Positions 37,881 through 51,959 of a DNA stretch of 64,000 nt are shown in pieces. The number at the start of each line of letters is the position of its first letter. Positions within the stretch are counted from its first letter, which is position 1. The stretch spans positions 6,732,501 to 6,796,500 of the forward strand of contig CM028926.1 of the NCBI GenBank assembly GCA_016801845.1, written 5' to 3'. The notes under the pieces are model-generated. The model was not told the DNA's origin, did no database searches, and was given only the letters and a program-made list of their open reading frames with translations. Source of the stretch: Polydactylus sextarius. Its lineage: Eukaryota > Chordata > Actinopteri > Polynemidae. The translations under genes were made by a program, and so were the position numbers.

Positions 37881-37921
37881 CCCCCCCCACACACACACAC
37901 ACATACACGCAGACACACACA
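37881..37921. repeat. C-run plus (CA)n microsatellite
   Basis: Eight C are followed by CA units with ATACACGCAG interruptions. Confidence 0.9.
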
Positions 37922-38672
37922 TGTATAAAAGACAAACGCACACATCCCCCCTGCCACCACCGCTCCCCATTCTCCGAGCCACAACATCCCTCTCACAGGG
38001 TTTGTGCTGTGGGGCTGCGGGAGAGTGTCATCTCACAAATGAATTTCTCCTCACATCCCTCTCTCCATTAAAGAACCTGTTTGTGCTCCTCCAACAGCAC
38101 GCAGCACTCCCCTGCAGCTGTTTGTGCTTTCAGACACAAGTACTTTTTATTTATACCTATGTTCTGGCTGGCTGCTGGCATCTCATGCACATAACAGTTA
38201 GACTGATTCTAACTTGCCATAGATTTTGTCATGCATGTTAATAGATAATTGCAGTTATTTTACCAGTTTCTGCCCTCCAGACAATTGATTTTTGTCAAGA
38301 CTTCGCCAAGTCATTGTGGGAGCTTTGAATTTGCACTTCAAGCTACGCACCCTGAAATCCAAAGTGCAGGAAAACCCAAACTGCAATGACAACTCATTGT
38401 TTAAACACAATACAGTCATTGTCTTTTGTATTATATGTATATTTGGTTCATTTTCTGGTTCTTTGGCTCCACTAATTGAGCTTTAAATCAAACTGTAATA
38501 TTACTTCTGCCTCACTACACATTTGCTTTCAAGACATACTTACACAGGAAAAACACCACACGGCATATCTGTCATTTGTATTCCTTTTTTATTTAGTCAA
38601 TTCATGTTTAAAAGACTAGAAAAAAAAAATACACAGTTAATTTTAACAACAAGACATCGTCATTTCTAATAT

Positions 38673-38706
38673 ACATGTGAAACCATGCCATTGTGGTTTC
38701 ACATGT
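38673..38706. repeat. Perfect inverted repeat, 13-base arms
   Basis: Left arm ACATGTGAAACCA (38,673-38,685) and its exact complement (38,694-38,706) flank an eight-base loop. It could form a cruciform or RNA hairpin. The stem is too short for a typical microRNA precursor. Confidence 0.8.
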
Positions 38707-39079
38707 GATGAGGCTCACAACAGGCATCCATCTCTGCAAACTGTTGATTTGGATTCAGCATTTAGCTGTGTGGATTGGGTACACTGAGAGACCAGCAGAC
38801 AAATTGAGCAACATCCATGATTGGAAATCTATGTGCCTACGTGTTTGGCAGGACAATGAACATCTCTGTTTTTCTGCCCAGAAATCACACACAGAGATCT
38901 CCGAAGGTAGTTTTTGATTTTCACTTCATGAAAAAAAAAAAGGCAGTTTTGGCTAAAAACGGCAAATGTTTGTGTGCACCTCTCATTTATGTTCACCTGT
39001 GTGCATGTTTGTGTGCGCAGGCAGTGGATTAGTTAGTGCAGTAAAAAAGTTTTTAGACTGAGGAGGATATTTGAACAGT

Positions 39080-39560
39080 TGAATGGAAAAATCCCCAACG
39101 GAGTCGCTGCTCTATCCTGATGTTCCATTGAATTTGAGCTTTAAAGGCTCTGCGGTACCACTGGGTATTCTATAGATGTAGCCTAAATGGCCTTTGTAAA
39201 ATACTGAATTGTGAGCTCAATTTCCCATGCACGTTAATCTTTTTTTCCCCTCTCCCATTTGAGACAAGATATTGGAGATGATCCCCCCCATTCTCGCAAG
39301 TGGCCGTTTTAAATGGAAGCTATTTCAGCTCTTTCATTTGTCAATCAGTCTGAAGAGTGAGTCTCCAACGGTGTCTCAATGTGAGGCTGTAATTGTCAGC
39401 GTCCCCTTCTGCCCAACACGCAGCCCGGCATTTTGCATGTGAAAGGATCCTGAAAGAAGACGTGTGCATTGAATTAATACCCAAACCTCCCTTTGTCTCC
39501 ATCACTTTGGCTTCTGCTGCCGTGAGACACTGAGGCACAGACGTTCGGACAATCGATTCG
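39080..39560. promoter_or_regulatory. Candidate conserved non-coding block
   Basis: Repeat-free, balanced sequence with CACGTTAATC, TTTTAAATGG, TTTGTCAATCAG, CTGTAATTGTC, TTTTGCATGTG, TGAATTAATACC and ACAATCGATTCGG. Frames are short. It is among the larger enhancer-like blocks in the window. Confidence 0.3.
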
Positions 39561-40669
39561 GGAAGAGGAGAAAAGGAAGGAAGGTTCTCCTCACTTTTTT
39601 AGCCTTTTTTCTCAATAAAACTGCACCGTCCAACCTGTAGCTGCTTTGAACACTTTACATTTAAGTTGAAAAATAAGAGAAAGACTGGCCTTTTATCCTT
39701 TAGCTTTTGTTAGAAATAGACCAATATTTAAAGACTGTGATTTGTCGGAGATTCTTCAACTCAGATTAGAACAAGCATTCACACACTCTGATCTATAAGC
39801 TAAAATCTATAGAGTGCAGATCTAAACCAATACAGTCTAAACCGATTTTGTTTTGGGACATTGCACAAATCTTTTGTTTGAAATACATTTCTAAGGTACA
39901 AGTAAAAATTACAGGATGTAATTCCTTGTTATATGTTAGTCTAATGTCTCTCCCTAGAAATTTAACCATAAACATCTTAGTTCCTTAAATATATTTAAAA
40001 AAAAAGAAAAAGTTCAGTGACGTTACTTTGAGGAGTTCAAACTTCACGCTGGCGTCCCTCGATGCACAAAACAGACAATAAGGCAACAACTGATTTGTTT
40101 CTTTATAATATAAAATTAAAAAGCTACTGGAATGTAAATAAGAAATTCACAAGAGGGATATGAAATCCTTTATAATGATTCATACAATGGAAATGTGAGG
40201 AAATGACAATCCTTTCGGAAATGAATATGTAAATTACATCCTTCAGGTACGTGAGAGACAATAGTGTTTGCAGTCGCCATGAAAGTATTTTATGACATTT
40301 TTGCTTTTTGTTACCCATCTGACTAATTTAATTGTTCTTTTTTGGTTTCATTTTTTTTTTTTACAAAGTTTACAAAAAACAAAACATTTAAAACACAAAA
40401 GTCTCATTCTGTTCAAAGTTGTCAAATAATGAAACCTGAACATTTTCAAGCGGCATGAACTCACCTTGTTTGTGTGAATCCAGTGTAAAACTCTGAGGAG
40501 GTAGTCAGTTGTGTGCTGCGCTGTAGAGACTCCCCAATACTGAAGTGTCAGGAAAAATGCGTGTATGTGTGTTTGTGATATGAAATATTAATGTGCTTTG
40601 TGCTTCTAAAGCAGAAGGTCAGGTGCATGGAGAGAATATGGATTGAGTGTGAAAGACGCTTTAAAATGA

Positions 40670-41110
40670 GGAACACGATGTACGAAGTAAAACTTCTAAA
40701 TCTCGCTGCTTTAATGGAATTAATTTCTCACTAATCACATTTATTCTTTCAAGTTTTAACACAGAAAATTTGCCCGCCTATCAACATTCCAGCTCCAGCT
40801 TCCGACATGTTCCTCGTTTTCCTTTCCATTCACAGAAACGATAACCAGCCTGTGATTCCATAGACCGGCTCTGATAGTACTCCGTCAGGCAGCCATGGCA
40901 TCTATTGTGTTTTTAGGAAATGAAACGCTGCTATTTTATGAGTTTCCCTTATCTCTTCTTAATGCTGTTGTCCCACCTGCACCCTCATAATCTCTACAGG
41001 CACTCACTACGGGCCAGTTGGTGCATGCTGCTGTCAACTGCACATGTAATGATTTGGATAATAAATGTTAGGGGACATTGGAAGATAGAATTATTGTCTA
41101 GACTTCAGGA
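40670..41110. promoter_or_regulatory. Candidate conserved non-coding element
   Basis: Contains GGAATTAATTTC, CACTAATCACATTTATT and TGTAATGATTTGG with a repeat-free background. Weak texture-based call. Confidence 0.22.
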
Positions 41111-41379
41111 GTTTTCCTCTTTTGATCAAATAGTAAGTGAGCAAAAAGATTAAAAAATAAGAAAATAGGCCTGTCATAGCTCCAACGTTTACTCCACTAC
41201 TTCAGTCTCATATGGACGTTTCCATATCCTGAATGACATGACCTGAATGATTCAGACAAGGTACTCTTAGCAATAGCAAACCCTTTGTCTGATGGGCTGT
41301 ATATTCCCCTGGACAAAGTCCCTGCACTGATGTTCATGTCCAGGTAATAAGCCTGATATACAACCCCATTTCCCTAATG

Positions 41380-41850
41380 TTTACAGCAGCCTCATGCAGC
41401 TTTAATTAACGGAAGAGGTGCTCCTGTTGCTCTAGAACAAGTCCACCTGATCAATTACTTCCATTTAGAAACACACGTATTCACACTTGGAAATAGAAAA
41501 TTACTCTAAAGCAGCAAATTTTCCTAATGAAGTCAGAAATCATGCAAAGAGATGTGAGATTAGCTTTCTGTCAGCACTAAGAGCCACAGTACAGAAAACG
41601 GCATACACAATGACAGTGGGAAATTAATTTGGAACAAAAAGGCAGTGGCAGGTTTTCTAGCCTTATCTTTATACGTGAACTTCACAAGGAGCAGGATGAC
41701 ATTGGTTTTATTACCAAGGAGCATCGATGACGAGCTGGATGAGTGAAAGTGCTGACGAGAGGGAACGGGTGGGTGATCAGTCACTGGCTGGGTGCCCATC
41801 ACAGGCGCTCAAGGATGCTGAGAGGACATTGGCCTCTGTCATGTGATTGG
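41380..41850. promoter_or_regulatory. Candidate conserved non-coding element
   Basis: Includes GCTTTAATTAACGG, CCACCTGATCAATTAC, GGGAAATTAATTTGG and GTCATGTGATTGGC. No exon is supported; the 80-codon minus-strand frame has no domain. Confidence 0.28.
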
Positions 41851-42009
41851 CTGGATTATGGCAGGGCCAAGTGTGGAGGTTAAACACATAAGCCTTGGCC
41901 ACAACTTCACGAACAGGGAAACCCACATCACTCGGACACAGGCACGGCAGCATGCACACACCTGCACGTATGCCCTGTACATTCAGCACACATTTGTTTG
42001 TATTGACAG

Positions 42010-42037
42010 CTTGATGGTGATGATGATGATGATGGCG
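42010..42037. repeat. Short (GAT)n repeat
   Basis: About seven GAT/GGT units. Minor trinucleotide repeat. Confidence 0.7.
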
Positions 42038-44209
42038 CTGATGCTGGTGGAACCTCTGCTGCGTTCAGCTGACTTATGTCAAGTGTCAGTTTTTCACCTC
42101 TTTTCCTCCTCTTTCCCTCCCTCCTCTTGAATCCATATGGCGCACTTCCCCCACTCTCTCCGTCTCTGTGTGTCTCATATTAATGTCATGTCTTCGACAG
42201 TAAGGGTGAGCGAGAACAGAGGTACCTCGACCATCTTGCCATTCTTTGCTGAGTTTTATTGCCTGTGTCTGTCACACCTTCAGGCTTTGGTGCAGCTGTG
42301 TACTCAGCATTCGTTTTTATCAGCTCTGTGGAGTCGGCTGCACACGGTGTAGCTTGAAGGTTACAGTGCCCCGCTATTCAAAACGTTATATTGATATACC
42401 CTTCACGCCACTTTTATTGGTATAACATTAGTATTAGTCACAGTTTTTACACCTGAATAAATTTGATAGCAAGATACTGACCACTGTTTGGGGATTTCTG
42501 ACCAATTTACTAGGTATACTGCTTCATTCCTGTGTTTGTTGAAGATTTAAACAGTCCTGTACATACAAAGATACAAGGTTTCCTGATGAGAAGATTTTCA
42601 GACATTATTTCAAAACACTTAATAAAGTACCCGCACACCTCTATAGTGAATTGAAGATATTGGGCAGTGTAATTGTTCCACTTGTCTGTACTTGCTGTGA
42701 AAAGATCCATTTCAAATTGATTCCAATTTAAGTGTTGGCGGACAAAAACCATACTCCATCTTCTGCACAAATTTACCTTCAGTTGAAATTAACATGAAGT
42801 TTCAGCAGTGGTGGATATCTCTTCACCACCGTTTCCTCTGTGTTTCAAGATTATAGATTTTGTCCTCCATCACTGACACTAGAATGATTCAGTTTGGTCC
42901 CAGTACATACAGGAGCAACAATTCAAAACTTCTTTTAACGTATCTCATTTCAGTTCATGTGAGCATGTGAGCTTTGTTTCAAGATTTAAGATTGTATTCC
43001 TATAAATGTTCTTTACACCATGCATGCAGGGACTTTTATGAGTGCAGTGAGTATGAAATATCTCTAGTGTGGCAAATAATATTGTTATATAAAAGGTGGG
43101 AATTTGAGGGCCTATTTATTTTAGTATAGTGTTGTATAGTTTTTTTTTTAGCACACCATTGGTCTCAAGAGCGTCTGGAGTTGAGTTGGATATAATAACA
43201 TTTACAGATGATGCAATAACTTCCCTTTTCTTAAAGCCTTACTCTACGCAGCCACAAGTAAATAGGTTTGAGTATTGGTAGTTAAATCACCGTCATTTAT
43301 TAAATGATAACACACATCACATCATAAATTTGACCTATTCATATGTCATCAGTAAATAGGCTGCTGTGGTTCACACTTTGTAAATGCATAATTGCCATGT
43401 GTAACAACACAAAAGCTGCTTTGGCAGGGTTGGGGGATGTTACTGTGCAAGATGAAGGTCAAAGTATCTGGTTTATGTCCAAACATGGTTGAATCGGTGA
43501 GTGTGTCAACATCCATCTGCAGCTAACTGTGGTAGTGAGATCCTGCACATGTGCATAATTTCACAATGTCTGAGCTGTATGATGAGTGAGAAGTACACTA
43601 TAATGAGATGTATAACAATACATTCAGGGGTTTACACAACTGGTGCAAAGACTGCTCATGCATATTTCTGCCTCTGTGTTTACACTTCTACTGCCTCCGT
43701 CTCTGTTCACTGCACGAGTTTTTTTTTTTTTTTGGCTCCAGAGACTTAGCCAGGCCTTGATACTCAAACTTTGCTACTTAATTTGCATAAATTAATGTGA
43801 AAATAGACAGTACGGACAGTTATTAATGGTTAATGACTTCTGTTGTCGCTCAGTGACAGATTTGTGAGGACATAAAACCTGACAACAGCACAATACAGCC
43901 TCTTCACTGTCTGTGACATCATTTCTCTGCCATTCTGTGCTTGGTTTTTTTTTTTTTTTTTGACTAAAATTAATTACCTCTCGTGCCCTTTATTGCTATG
44001 ACAATGCAGAGAGATGTGAAGTTGACGGTGTTGACTTCATTACTTCTCATTTCCATATGAACAGCAGTGCTGAAGAGGCCTTCAACCTGCCCACTTACCT
44101 CTGCTCTGCTCATAAATTGCACCAATGTTTGCACACACACAGAATTATTCACACACTCTACTTGCCCCATACTAAAACCAGCACATTACCATAGATAACT
44201 GCCCTTCAC

Positions 44210-44570
44210 AATCTCTGACAGGTCTTTTTTCTTCTCGCTGTCTTTGATGCAGTATCAGATTCTCTAGATGAAGTGCTGGCAGCGACAGAAGATGTGAGGG
44301 ACAGTATCATTTGCCAGGGACGCTCATTAATTGGCAACTGGAATCTACAGGACTGCAATTTATATGGATTGCGGCCATGTGGCAGACGGGGTCCAGGGTG
44401 GCTTATCAAAGGGCTGTGCTGCTCCAGACCTTTGTCTGTTGGGTCATTAATCTTGCTGTCAGTGAACTGTCATTCAAAGTATCTTTTGCTTCGTCCTCAC
44501 CTTTCTCTGTCTAGCTCTGTCCAGACCGCCCAGAGCTGGTGAGCACAGAGAAAAGGGTGGTCATACTCTC
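44210..44570. promoter_or_regulatory. Candidate conserved non-coding element
   Basis: Contains GCTCATTAATTGGC, GCAATTTATATGG, GGCCATGTGGC and GGGTCATTAATC. Several overlapping frames of 67-89 codons run in both directions without domains, which suits non-coding sequence. Confidence 0.33.
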
Positions 44571-47500
44571 TGAGGCTTTCACCCGTACACCACTCATCTA
44601 ATCACTTGATCAGAGCTTTGTTTGATGATGAGTGCAGTAGGTGGACGCCACAGGGAGGCCCATCTTTACCTGATTGGACCATACTCTAAAGTTTAACTAT
44701 GGAAGAACTAAACTACACATCACACTGACCCGTTCTACTGATACAACAGTCATGTCATGAAAATACATTGTGTAGCTTTTGTCCTATTGTTCTATAACCG
44801 ATACTGTAAAATGATCTTTAATGTCTGCACATCCGAAGTGAAGCATGGTTAGCGTTTTTTGCATGCTAAACAAGTGGACTGTGGTAGAAAGTGTCCTCGG
44901 AAGTGTGCTGACATGGCCATTTTGCACATGTTTGAGGCAGAGGCCAAGGTGCTGAGCTCATGTTTCCTGACCCAGCAAGCAGCAACAGTAGTAAGCAAAC
45001 CACCACAGTGATGAGAGTGTACAACTACACAACTCTCACCCCACAATGCTAAAGTCACAACAATAGAATTACCCATTTCAGACAAAACTCTTTAATCCTT
45101 CATTCATGTTATTTTGTTGCCATGGCTCTTTTGAGCGAAGTGCTTGTAAACCCCGAGAAATGAATTATTCTATTCAAAGAGAAAGTTATTTATGAGCTGT
45201 GATGAAGTGTGATGTACCTGCAGAGTGAAATGAATAACAAAACGAAGATGGTTCTCATGCCTTGTATGCTTATGCTGCTTCAATCTCCTTAATGTGCATA
45301 TTGCCACATGTGGGATGAATAAATGAATCTTATATTTTAATCTTTCATCCATCTTCTTTTGTCTTCCTCAATTAAATTTCTGAATTAACTATGGATACAC
45401 AGATAAAGCTTAGGCACAGATTTTTGTTCCTCATCACTCTCTTCCTAACAAAGTAAAATGGGGTTTGTATAAAGAAGTTTCCTTCTCTAGGTTTTTATAC
45501 TCACTGACAGGAAGCCAGTCACTACTGAGCCTCATGGCACTGTGATATACATATTCTTAGATACCTTGTGACAGTAACAACAATGAATGACAGGACACTC
45601 ACTTTTTAACAGCACCAAATGTATCCACCTTAGCAATTACAGACTTTAATGAGGCCTTTAATGACATATTTAACACTTGTCTTATAATTTTATAGTAGCA
45701 ATATAAATCGATGGAGAAATCTCTCTGCCATTTTGAAAAAACTCTTCAACTGAACCCTGGCGAAAGACATTGGCACTCTTATCTATTTAAAAGCACATAG
45801 ATAGTCATTAGCGATGTGAGTATGTCAGTGTGTAAGGGCTTTACAGCCCTGGTCAGCGCTGATTGCTCTGGGAGGAAGCTGCAGGGTTATGTCAAGGTGA
45901 CTATGTCATTGTGTCACTCCTGGGTGCGTTCATGCAGAACATTGCTTATTTATACATCTGATTTTTCTGTTGAATTGGTTTTGCTGCTCGTTGCAACAAC
46001 GGATGAAGCCAAATTCCCCAAAGAAGCCTGACGATCAATAGTGAGGTAGCTGACGCAGCGCGCTGGGACGGGATGAGTGAGTAGCTGACAGGGCTCACAT
46101 CACTCCTACGTGACATGTCCTCAGTACATCTGACATGTGCTGTCAAACACCGACCCCACGCTGCTGTACCACATCAGCACTATAGACATCTACAGCAAAG
46201 ATTTACATTGGTTTTACTTTAGTTTGTTTACATTTCATTACTTCCTTTGTGTTGGGATTACAACACATTAGCAAGGTCAGCTTTTTACAATCAGCTATAC
46301 ATCCACTTTTACAATCTGTATTGTATTTGTACCTGTCAGTCGGCTGCTCTGTACAGTGGTGTCTTCCATTGCTGAAGCTTTCAGAAGTCTTGACATTTCC
46401 AGATGTTTCTACTTTCCTGCCATATGTTCAATGAGAACTGGGCCGCTTAGTATTGATTTACTATCAGTCATGTGGTTATGCAGGGTCCAGCACAGAGAAA
46501 TCCTCTCTATATCTCGTAAGACAATGGATAGATAATGGATAGATAATGGGAGATGGAACATACCATTTCATTTGTGTCAAAACAGCCTTGCAATAATGTT
46601 TCTCTGAGTAAAATTTCATTTTCCGAAGCTGTTCTTTCTCTCTCTAAATCTATACTTGCTTTATTTCTGATCTACTTCTGTGTCCGTTTCACTGGGTATC
46701 AGTTAAAATACACACTACTGTCCCAGTTTTGCCAGCATTGTCTATAATTTATAAATGAAACTTGTGATCTGCAGTTCGTCTCTGGTGGACAGGGATCCAG
46801 ATTTTCAGATGTTTCTGTCTATGGTTGACTTACCTCAGCAGTTGATAATGGAGTTGCTTCATTTACCAGAGCATTTACTGCTCTGCTTGATTTGGCCTCT
46901 TCAGCTGATCAGCAGTGAAAGAAGATTGGAAGCAACAATACAATTTTTCCTCTGCATTACATCTATCAGACTTTTACTTCCATTGGTCTGTGTAAAAACC
47001 AAGTTTGATGTTTTATCATTATAATTTAGTTTTACTGACTGATTAACTTAAATTATGAAAACACGTGGGTAAAAAGAACACCACATAATATATGAAGGTT
47101 TTAAAGAGAGAAAGAGGATATAGTGTTTATATGCATACGTACATTTAGTTATGATATTCCAAATTTTAGTAAATAATAGTCTCAGGATACACTGATTCAT
47201 TTGCCTGTATGAGCATTGAGATAGGGGTAAAAAGAGGGCTTTTTCTCCGTATCTGTATGTTTTGGATGGTATTTTGTTCATCTATGAATACAGTGAACAT
47301 TAACCCCTTTGTCACTAAATGATCCTCAGATTTTTCTCATTTACCCAAACCTAGCTTGTACAGTTGTCCTTACCTGTCATAGCTAATATCTGTTCCCTGA
47401 CCTGTAGTGCAGCTTGGGAGCTGTCACATACACTAATTTAGTGGTGACAATCCATCACCTGGAAAAGGCCACATGGCTTTTAGTGTATTAACACACATTA

Positions 47501-47749
47501 ACACTTCCCTGTATGCTGAGCCAACCCCCACCACATCTCTTCCTGCCTGCTTTTCTCTGAACCCTGATGAAGGAATGGTGAAAAAGACATTTATTGTTCA
47601 ATACTGTTGACCTGCAGATTCAGTGTGATTTATCCATCTTTTTATTGGGATTGTTTTTTTTCTGTGAGTGTGGAGGTTTTATGTTCAGCAGTACTCCAGG
47701 AAAGGCCCCAGTCCTGCTACACATCCAGCGTCTTCTGACTTGATTTATC

Positions 47750-48400
47750 TGTTTAAAGAAGGAATTGAAGAAAGCGGGAGAGCAGGGACATTCTAGTCCA
47801 TTCATCAATGTAAAGGCCAGTTTCCCCTTGAAACAGGGGTAATTCCAACAGAGCCCTAAGTGCACCACTATGGTCATCAGGAAAAGCTGAAAACTGTTCA
47901 TCTGAGAGTAATGTCCGTGCACACTTCAAGAATACAAAGGCATAGGCAGACACTGTCCTTCCCTTCCAGGCAAAGCAAGCTTTAACCTGCACACCACGTC
48001 AAGAGCCTTTACTTAAACATAGTGTCCGGTTTACCCTGAGGTGGAGGGCGCAGGGAGGGCTACATCTCTTTATACCCAATTAAGCTTGACACAGGAGGTA
48101 GATAGTCCCGACTGAAACCTCCTCTCCCTCGGTGCCCCATTAGAGCACTGAGAAGCCTGTAGAAGTCCCTGGCGGACAAAATCCCTGACCTAGAGCCAAG
48201 GAGAAGCACTCCAGCTCCTCTCGCCTAAATATACAGGCAGAATAAAGAAGTTGCCTCCAGTTCAGGAGGGATGAGGGAGTCTGTATGTGTGTGTGTGGAT
48301 GGTTGTGTGTGAGCCAAGAAAGGTAAGAGGTCACTCTTTTTTGAAGGTTTATTTTTAGAAGGTACAGGGTACGTCTGAGACAGACCAAGGAGACAAGAAA
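47750..48400 (-). other. Possible degraded coding relic (weak)
   Basis: Minus-strand frames at 47,753-47,992 and 47,620-47,922 overlap and have mixed, globular-looking composition rather than repeat-driven composition, for example CFAWKGRTVSAYAFVFLK in the first. The local base composition is also less AT-rich than its surroundings. I recognise no family, and stops break every frame. It may equally be ordinary intronic or conserved non-coding sequence. Confidence 0.12.
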
Positions 48401-48985
48401 AATACTAAAATGTAACTACCTCACCTGAAAACTAAAAAAAAAGCCTTAAACACATCTTGAAATGCTCTCTCAGTGGACTTGTTTTGTCCTCCACTCCTGG
48501 TATGAGCATTTCCATGAGCATGTAAGGAAATCAACCTCAAAATCTCACTGGACAAACATTTATTTGTTTATTTTCTGTCACTTTGTCAGTGTCTCGGTCA
48601 GCTCTGCAAAATCCTTTCCCACAGTCGTATACCTTACTAAATCATGACAAATGCTCCATCTTGCTTACCTAGTGGTTTTGCATCACTCATAATTCAATGT
48701 CCCCTGTCCTCCCACCCATCTGGGATCGGTTGGCCCTGATAGCGGAGATGGAGCTGGTGCTGCTGGTGTGCTCCAGCAGCACCAACCCATCTGTCCCTGC
48801 CTGCGGGCTGCTGTGTCGATCCTCAGCTGTCTCTCAATCAATGACCATGCAGACCAAAGGGGAGAAATGCCCCGACAGCAGCCGCTTCTATCCACCTCCA
48901 ACTCTTATAAGTCTGCAGGTGTGAGTCTTTCTCTTTATATCCTCGTGTCTGTTGTTTCTCTACCACCCCACCCCTTGTCTCACAG

Positions 48986-49120
<135 letters not shown>

Positions 49121-50059
49121 GTGGCAGACAGGGGAGCAGTGAGTCTGTCTGTTTTATGTTTGCAGTAGTGATTATTATCACAACCACAAACAGTAAGGGT
49201 TTATCATTGGCATTACCAGCTACACCCTTCACTCCAGTAACAATGCCTCTGAGTAACTGCTGCCACTGATTAGCACAGTGTTGTTTCCTTCCAGGTCTCA
49301 CCTGACCAATTCTGCCTTTTTTAGCATAAACTTTTCAGCAAAAGGATTTAAGAAACTTGTAATTTCTTGGAGTGACATTTTCAGACAGAAATGAAGTGTG
49401 AGGTGCTAAATGTCAACCAGAAAGGCATATCACAAGTTATACTTTGGACTCTTGTCTGAATTTATTTTTGCTCCCTAGGTGAACTTAATTTCTTCTGCTC
49501 AGGTGATGGATGACAGGGACAGAGGCTTCATTTTTAGGATACTTGGTCATAATAGTACTCTCAGAAATCATGGTTAGGGGGAAATATATTTAATTATAGA
49601 GGATGGGATTCCAGCAAGTCAGATACCATTAAGATATTGGACTTTCAGTGGTGTTCAACAATGTTCAACCTCATGGTGGCAGGAGTGGTTGGGGAATTTA
49701 TTCACCATCACTAAGCTCATCCAAGTTGTCAAAATGTAACTGAATTAACCATCGACTACACAGTGTCAGGATAACTGGCAGGGGTGAAATGTTTTAATGT
49801 ATAGATCCAACCTCTGCATGGAGATCACTCATGTTGAACATAAAACTGCAGCGTAGCCTTCAAGGTTTGTGGCCTCTCGCATATCAAGACAGGCTGCAGC
49901 AGGAGTCTTGGCTTCTCCAGGCCAGAGACGTTCTTATAGGTAGAAAAAATGTGGTGTAATTGGAAATCAGGCCTGCTGCCTGTGAGGCTGCTCAGTTAAC
50001 TACCTAAATAAATAGGATGGCAAGAGTCTGGTGTCACTGACTACAAATGGGCCTGTTAG

Positions 50060-50175
50060 GAGGGAGAGAGAGACAGACAAACAGAAAGACAAATGGAGAG
50101 AATGAGCAACAGAAAGACCAACGGTCAGAGACTGACAAATTAGTCAAAAGAGACAGACAGACAGAGGGAGACAAT
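50060..50175. repeat. Purine-rich (AGAC)n low-complexity tract
   Basis: Degenerate AGACAGAC/GAGAGA sequence on the plus strand. Confidence 0.7.
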
Positions 50176-50256
50176 GTGGACACCTGTAAAGCTTTTATAG
50201 CAATTAAGATCTTATATATTTAAGAAAATTGCATCTCTACATTTGTGCCCGTCTTG

Positions 50257-50261
<5 letters not shown>

Positions 50262-50294
<33 letters not shown>
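50262..50294. repeat. (GT)n microsatellite
   Basis: About 16 uninterrupted units. Confidence 0.95.
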
Positions 50295-50296
<2 letters not shown>

Positions 50297-50329
50297 TAAA
50301 GAGGCAGAATAAAAACAAAGGGGGCAGTG

Positions 50330-50690
50330 TGGGTGAGTGGGTGAGAGTGAATTTGAAGCTTTATTACCGGCCTATATTGCAGTCCAAATTACAAATCTTG
50401 GAGCAGTTATTCCTGCCTCGAGATGTTACTTCAAACCCACGTTTGAGGCAAATCATCCTGTAATGATATTGCTTATTGCAAATGAGGGAAGTGATGGAAG
50501 GTAATGAATGAGGCGGGGGTAGAATTCGATAAAGCGGGACCTAACTAAGTGGGTCTCTCCTTCTCAACCTTCAGCCAGCCGACCCCGTCTCCTGCTGCAC
50601 AGACCATTATTCAAACCGTAACAAGCCGATTCATTTAGACTGTCGGTGAGCAGAATTAGATTCCCGCTTGAGCGAACGTTGAGCAAAGCA
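50330..50690. promoter_or_regulatory. Candidate conserved non-coding element
   Basis: Repeat-free sequence with CTTTATTACCGG, CCAAATTACAAATC, CCTGTAATGATATTGC, TTATTGCAAATGAGG and GGTAATGAATGAGG. No exon is supported. Confidence 0.33.
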
Positions 50691-51959
50691 TAAAGATGTT
50701 TTCCACACCAAACATGCAGCATTTACATAATTTCAGCTCAGGGTTGGGCCAGCAATAATAAGTTATGATAAAACTGTCATTGGACAGGAATGTGCTGGGA
50801 ACAGGAGACATACAGTTCAAGATTAATATGGGAGTTCTCTGCTGTGCTGAAATGTCAAGGGACACAGAATAATGAGACCGACTTTGTAGGGATAACATAC
50901 CTGTATGAACATATACTTGCCAATGGGTGTGTGCATATTTCAGTATGGATACATTTGTGAGTCTGTGTGTACTACTCTGAAGGTCAAAATGGGTGGTCTT
51001 TAATGTGGAACTACCGTGTTGCACTCTAATACAAGCTTTTGCTTACAAGGACGTCATGCATGAAGGCAGCTGTAAATATAGAGTAAATATATACAGAGTA
51101 AATATTAGAGGCTAAATTTGTCAATTTTTGACTTTATGACTTGTATGAATATTTACATGCAATTTTCAGAGTGTGATTTATATAGTAGATGAAAAATCAA
51201 ATGAAATTCAAATGAATAACTGCTGTCAATAAAACTTCAAGTTTCTTAGTATTTCCTTAGTATTAATTTTTATCTCATTTTATCTGTTTTGATTTCAGCA
51301 TGTGGTTTTTAATGTGGTCAGATTAAGTACTTTGTAACTACATTTAAACTTGCAGAACAAAAGCACCTAAGGTTTGTGATTGTGGTGGCATCAATACCTT
51401 GGATTGATACTTTTAACATGATTCCCTTTCCACTCCAACAGTTAAACCCAAAGTGACTCACATCCTTTACTCATGGTTCTTCTGTTGAGCTGTGCCCAGT
51501 CTTGAAACTGGTGCTAATGGTCAGAGAAACTCTTTAAATGATCAAACAAATAGATATTGCAATGTAGGAGCTGCTACACAAGGACATGGCATCCAGGGTA
51601 ATGTGCAATTTGTCATAGGCAATGCCTCTAAAAAGTACATTAGATGCACATCACCTTAGATTTATTCATCTCCACACAAAGGGAGGAATAACAGTGAACT
51701 GGATGTTTGGTCATTATAGATGCAACACAGACATTTTTCTTCAGAGGAATCAAAGACGCTTTAACCCGTAGGGATAGTCTCTGGTTTATCTGTTATTAGC
51801 TTTTCTGTTAACACGCGGGAAATATAGTGTTTTGACATAGACTGTTGTTTCACTATTGGGTCCGTTTCACTTTGCATGAAATATTATTTATAATAATATT
51901 GTAAAAACCGTTATGCTGCACAATTTCTCCTGTAATAACCCTGCTGTTTTTGCTCTCCT

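Noticed and set aside
37732..38241. 169-codon plus-strand open frame
   Set aside because: Built on GT and CA repeats with Cys-Val and Thr-His runs. No domain.
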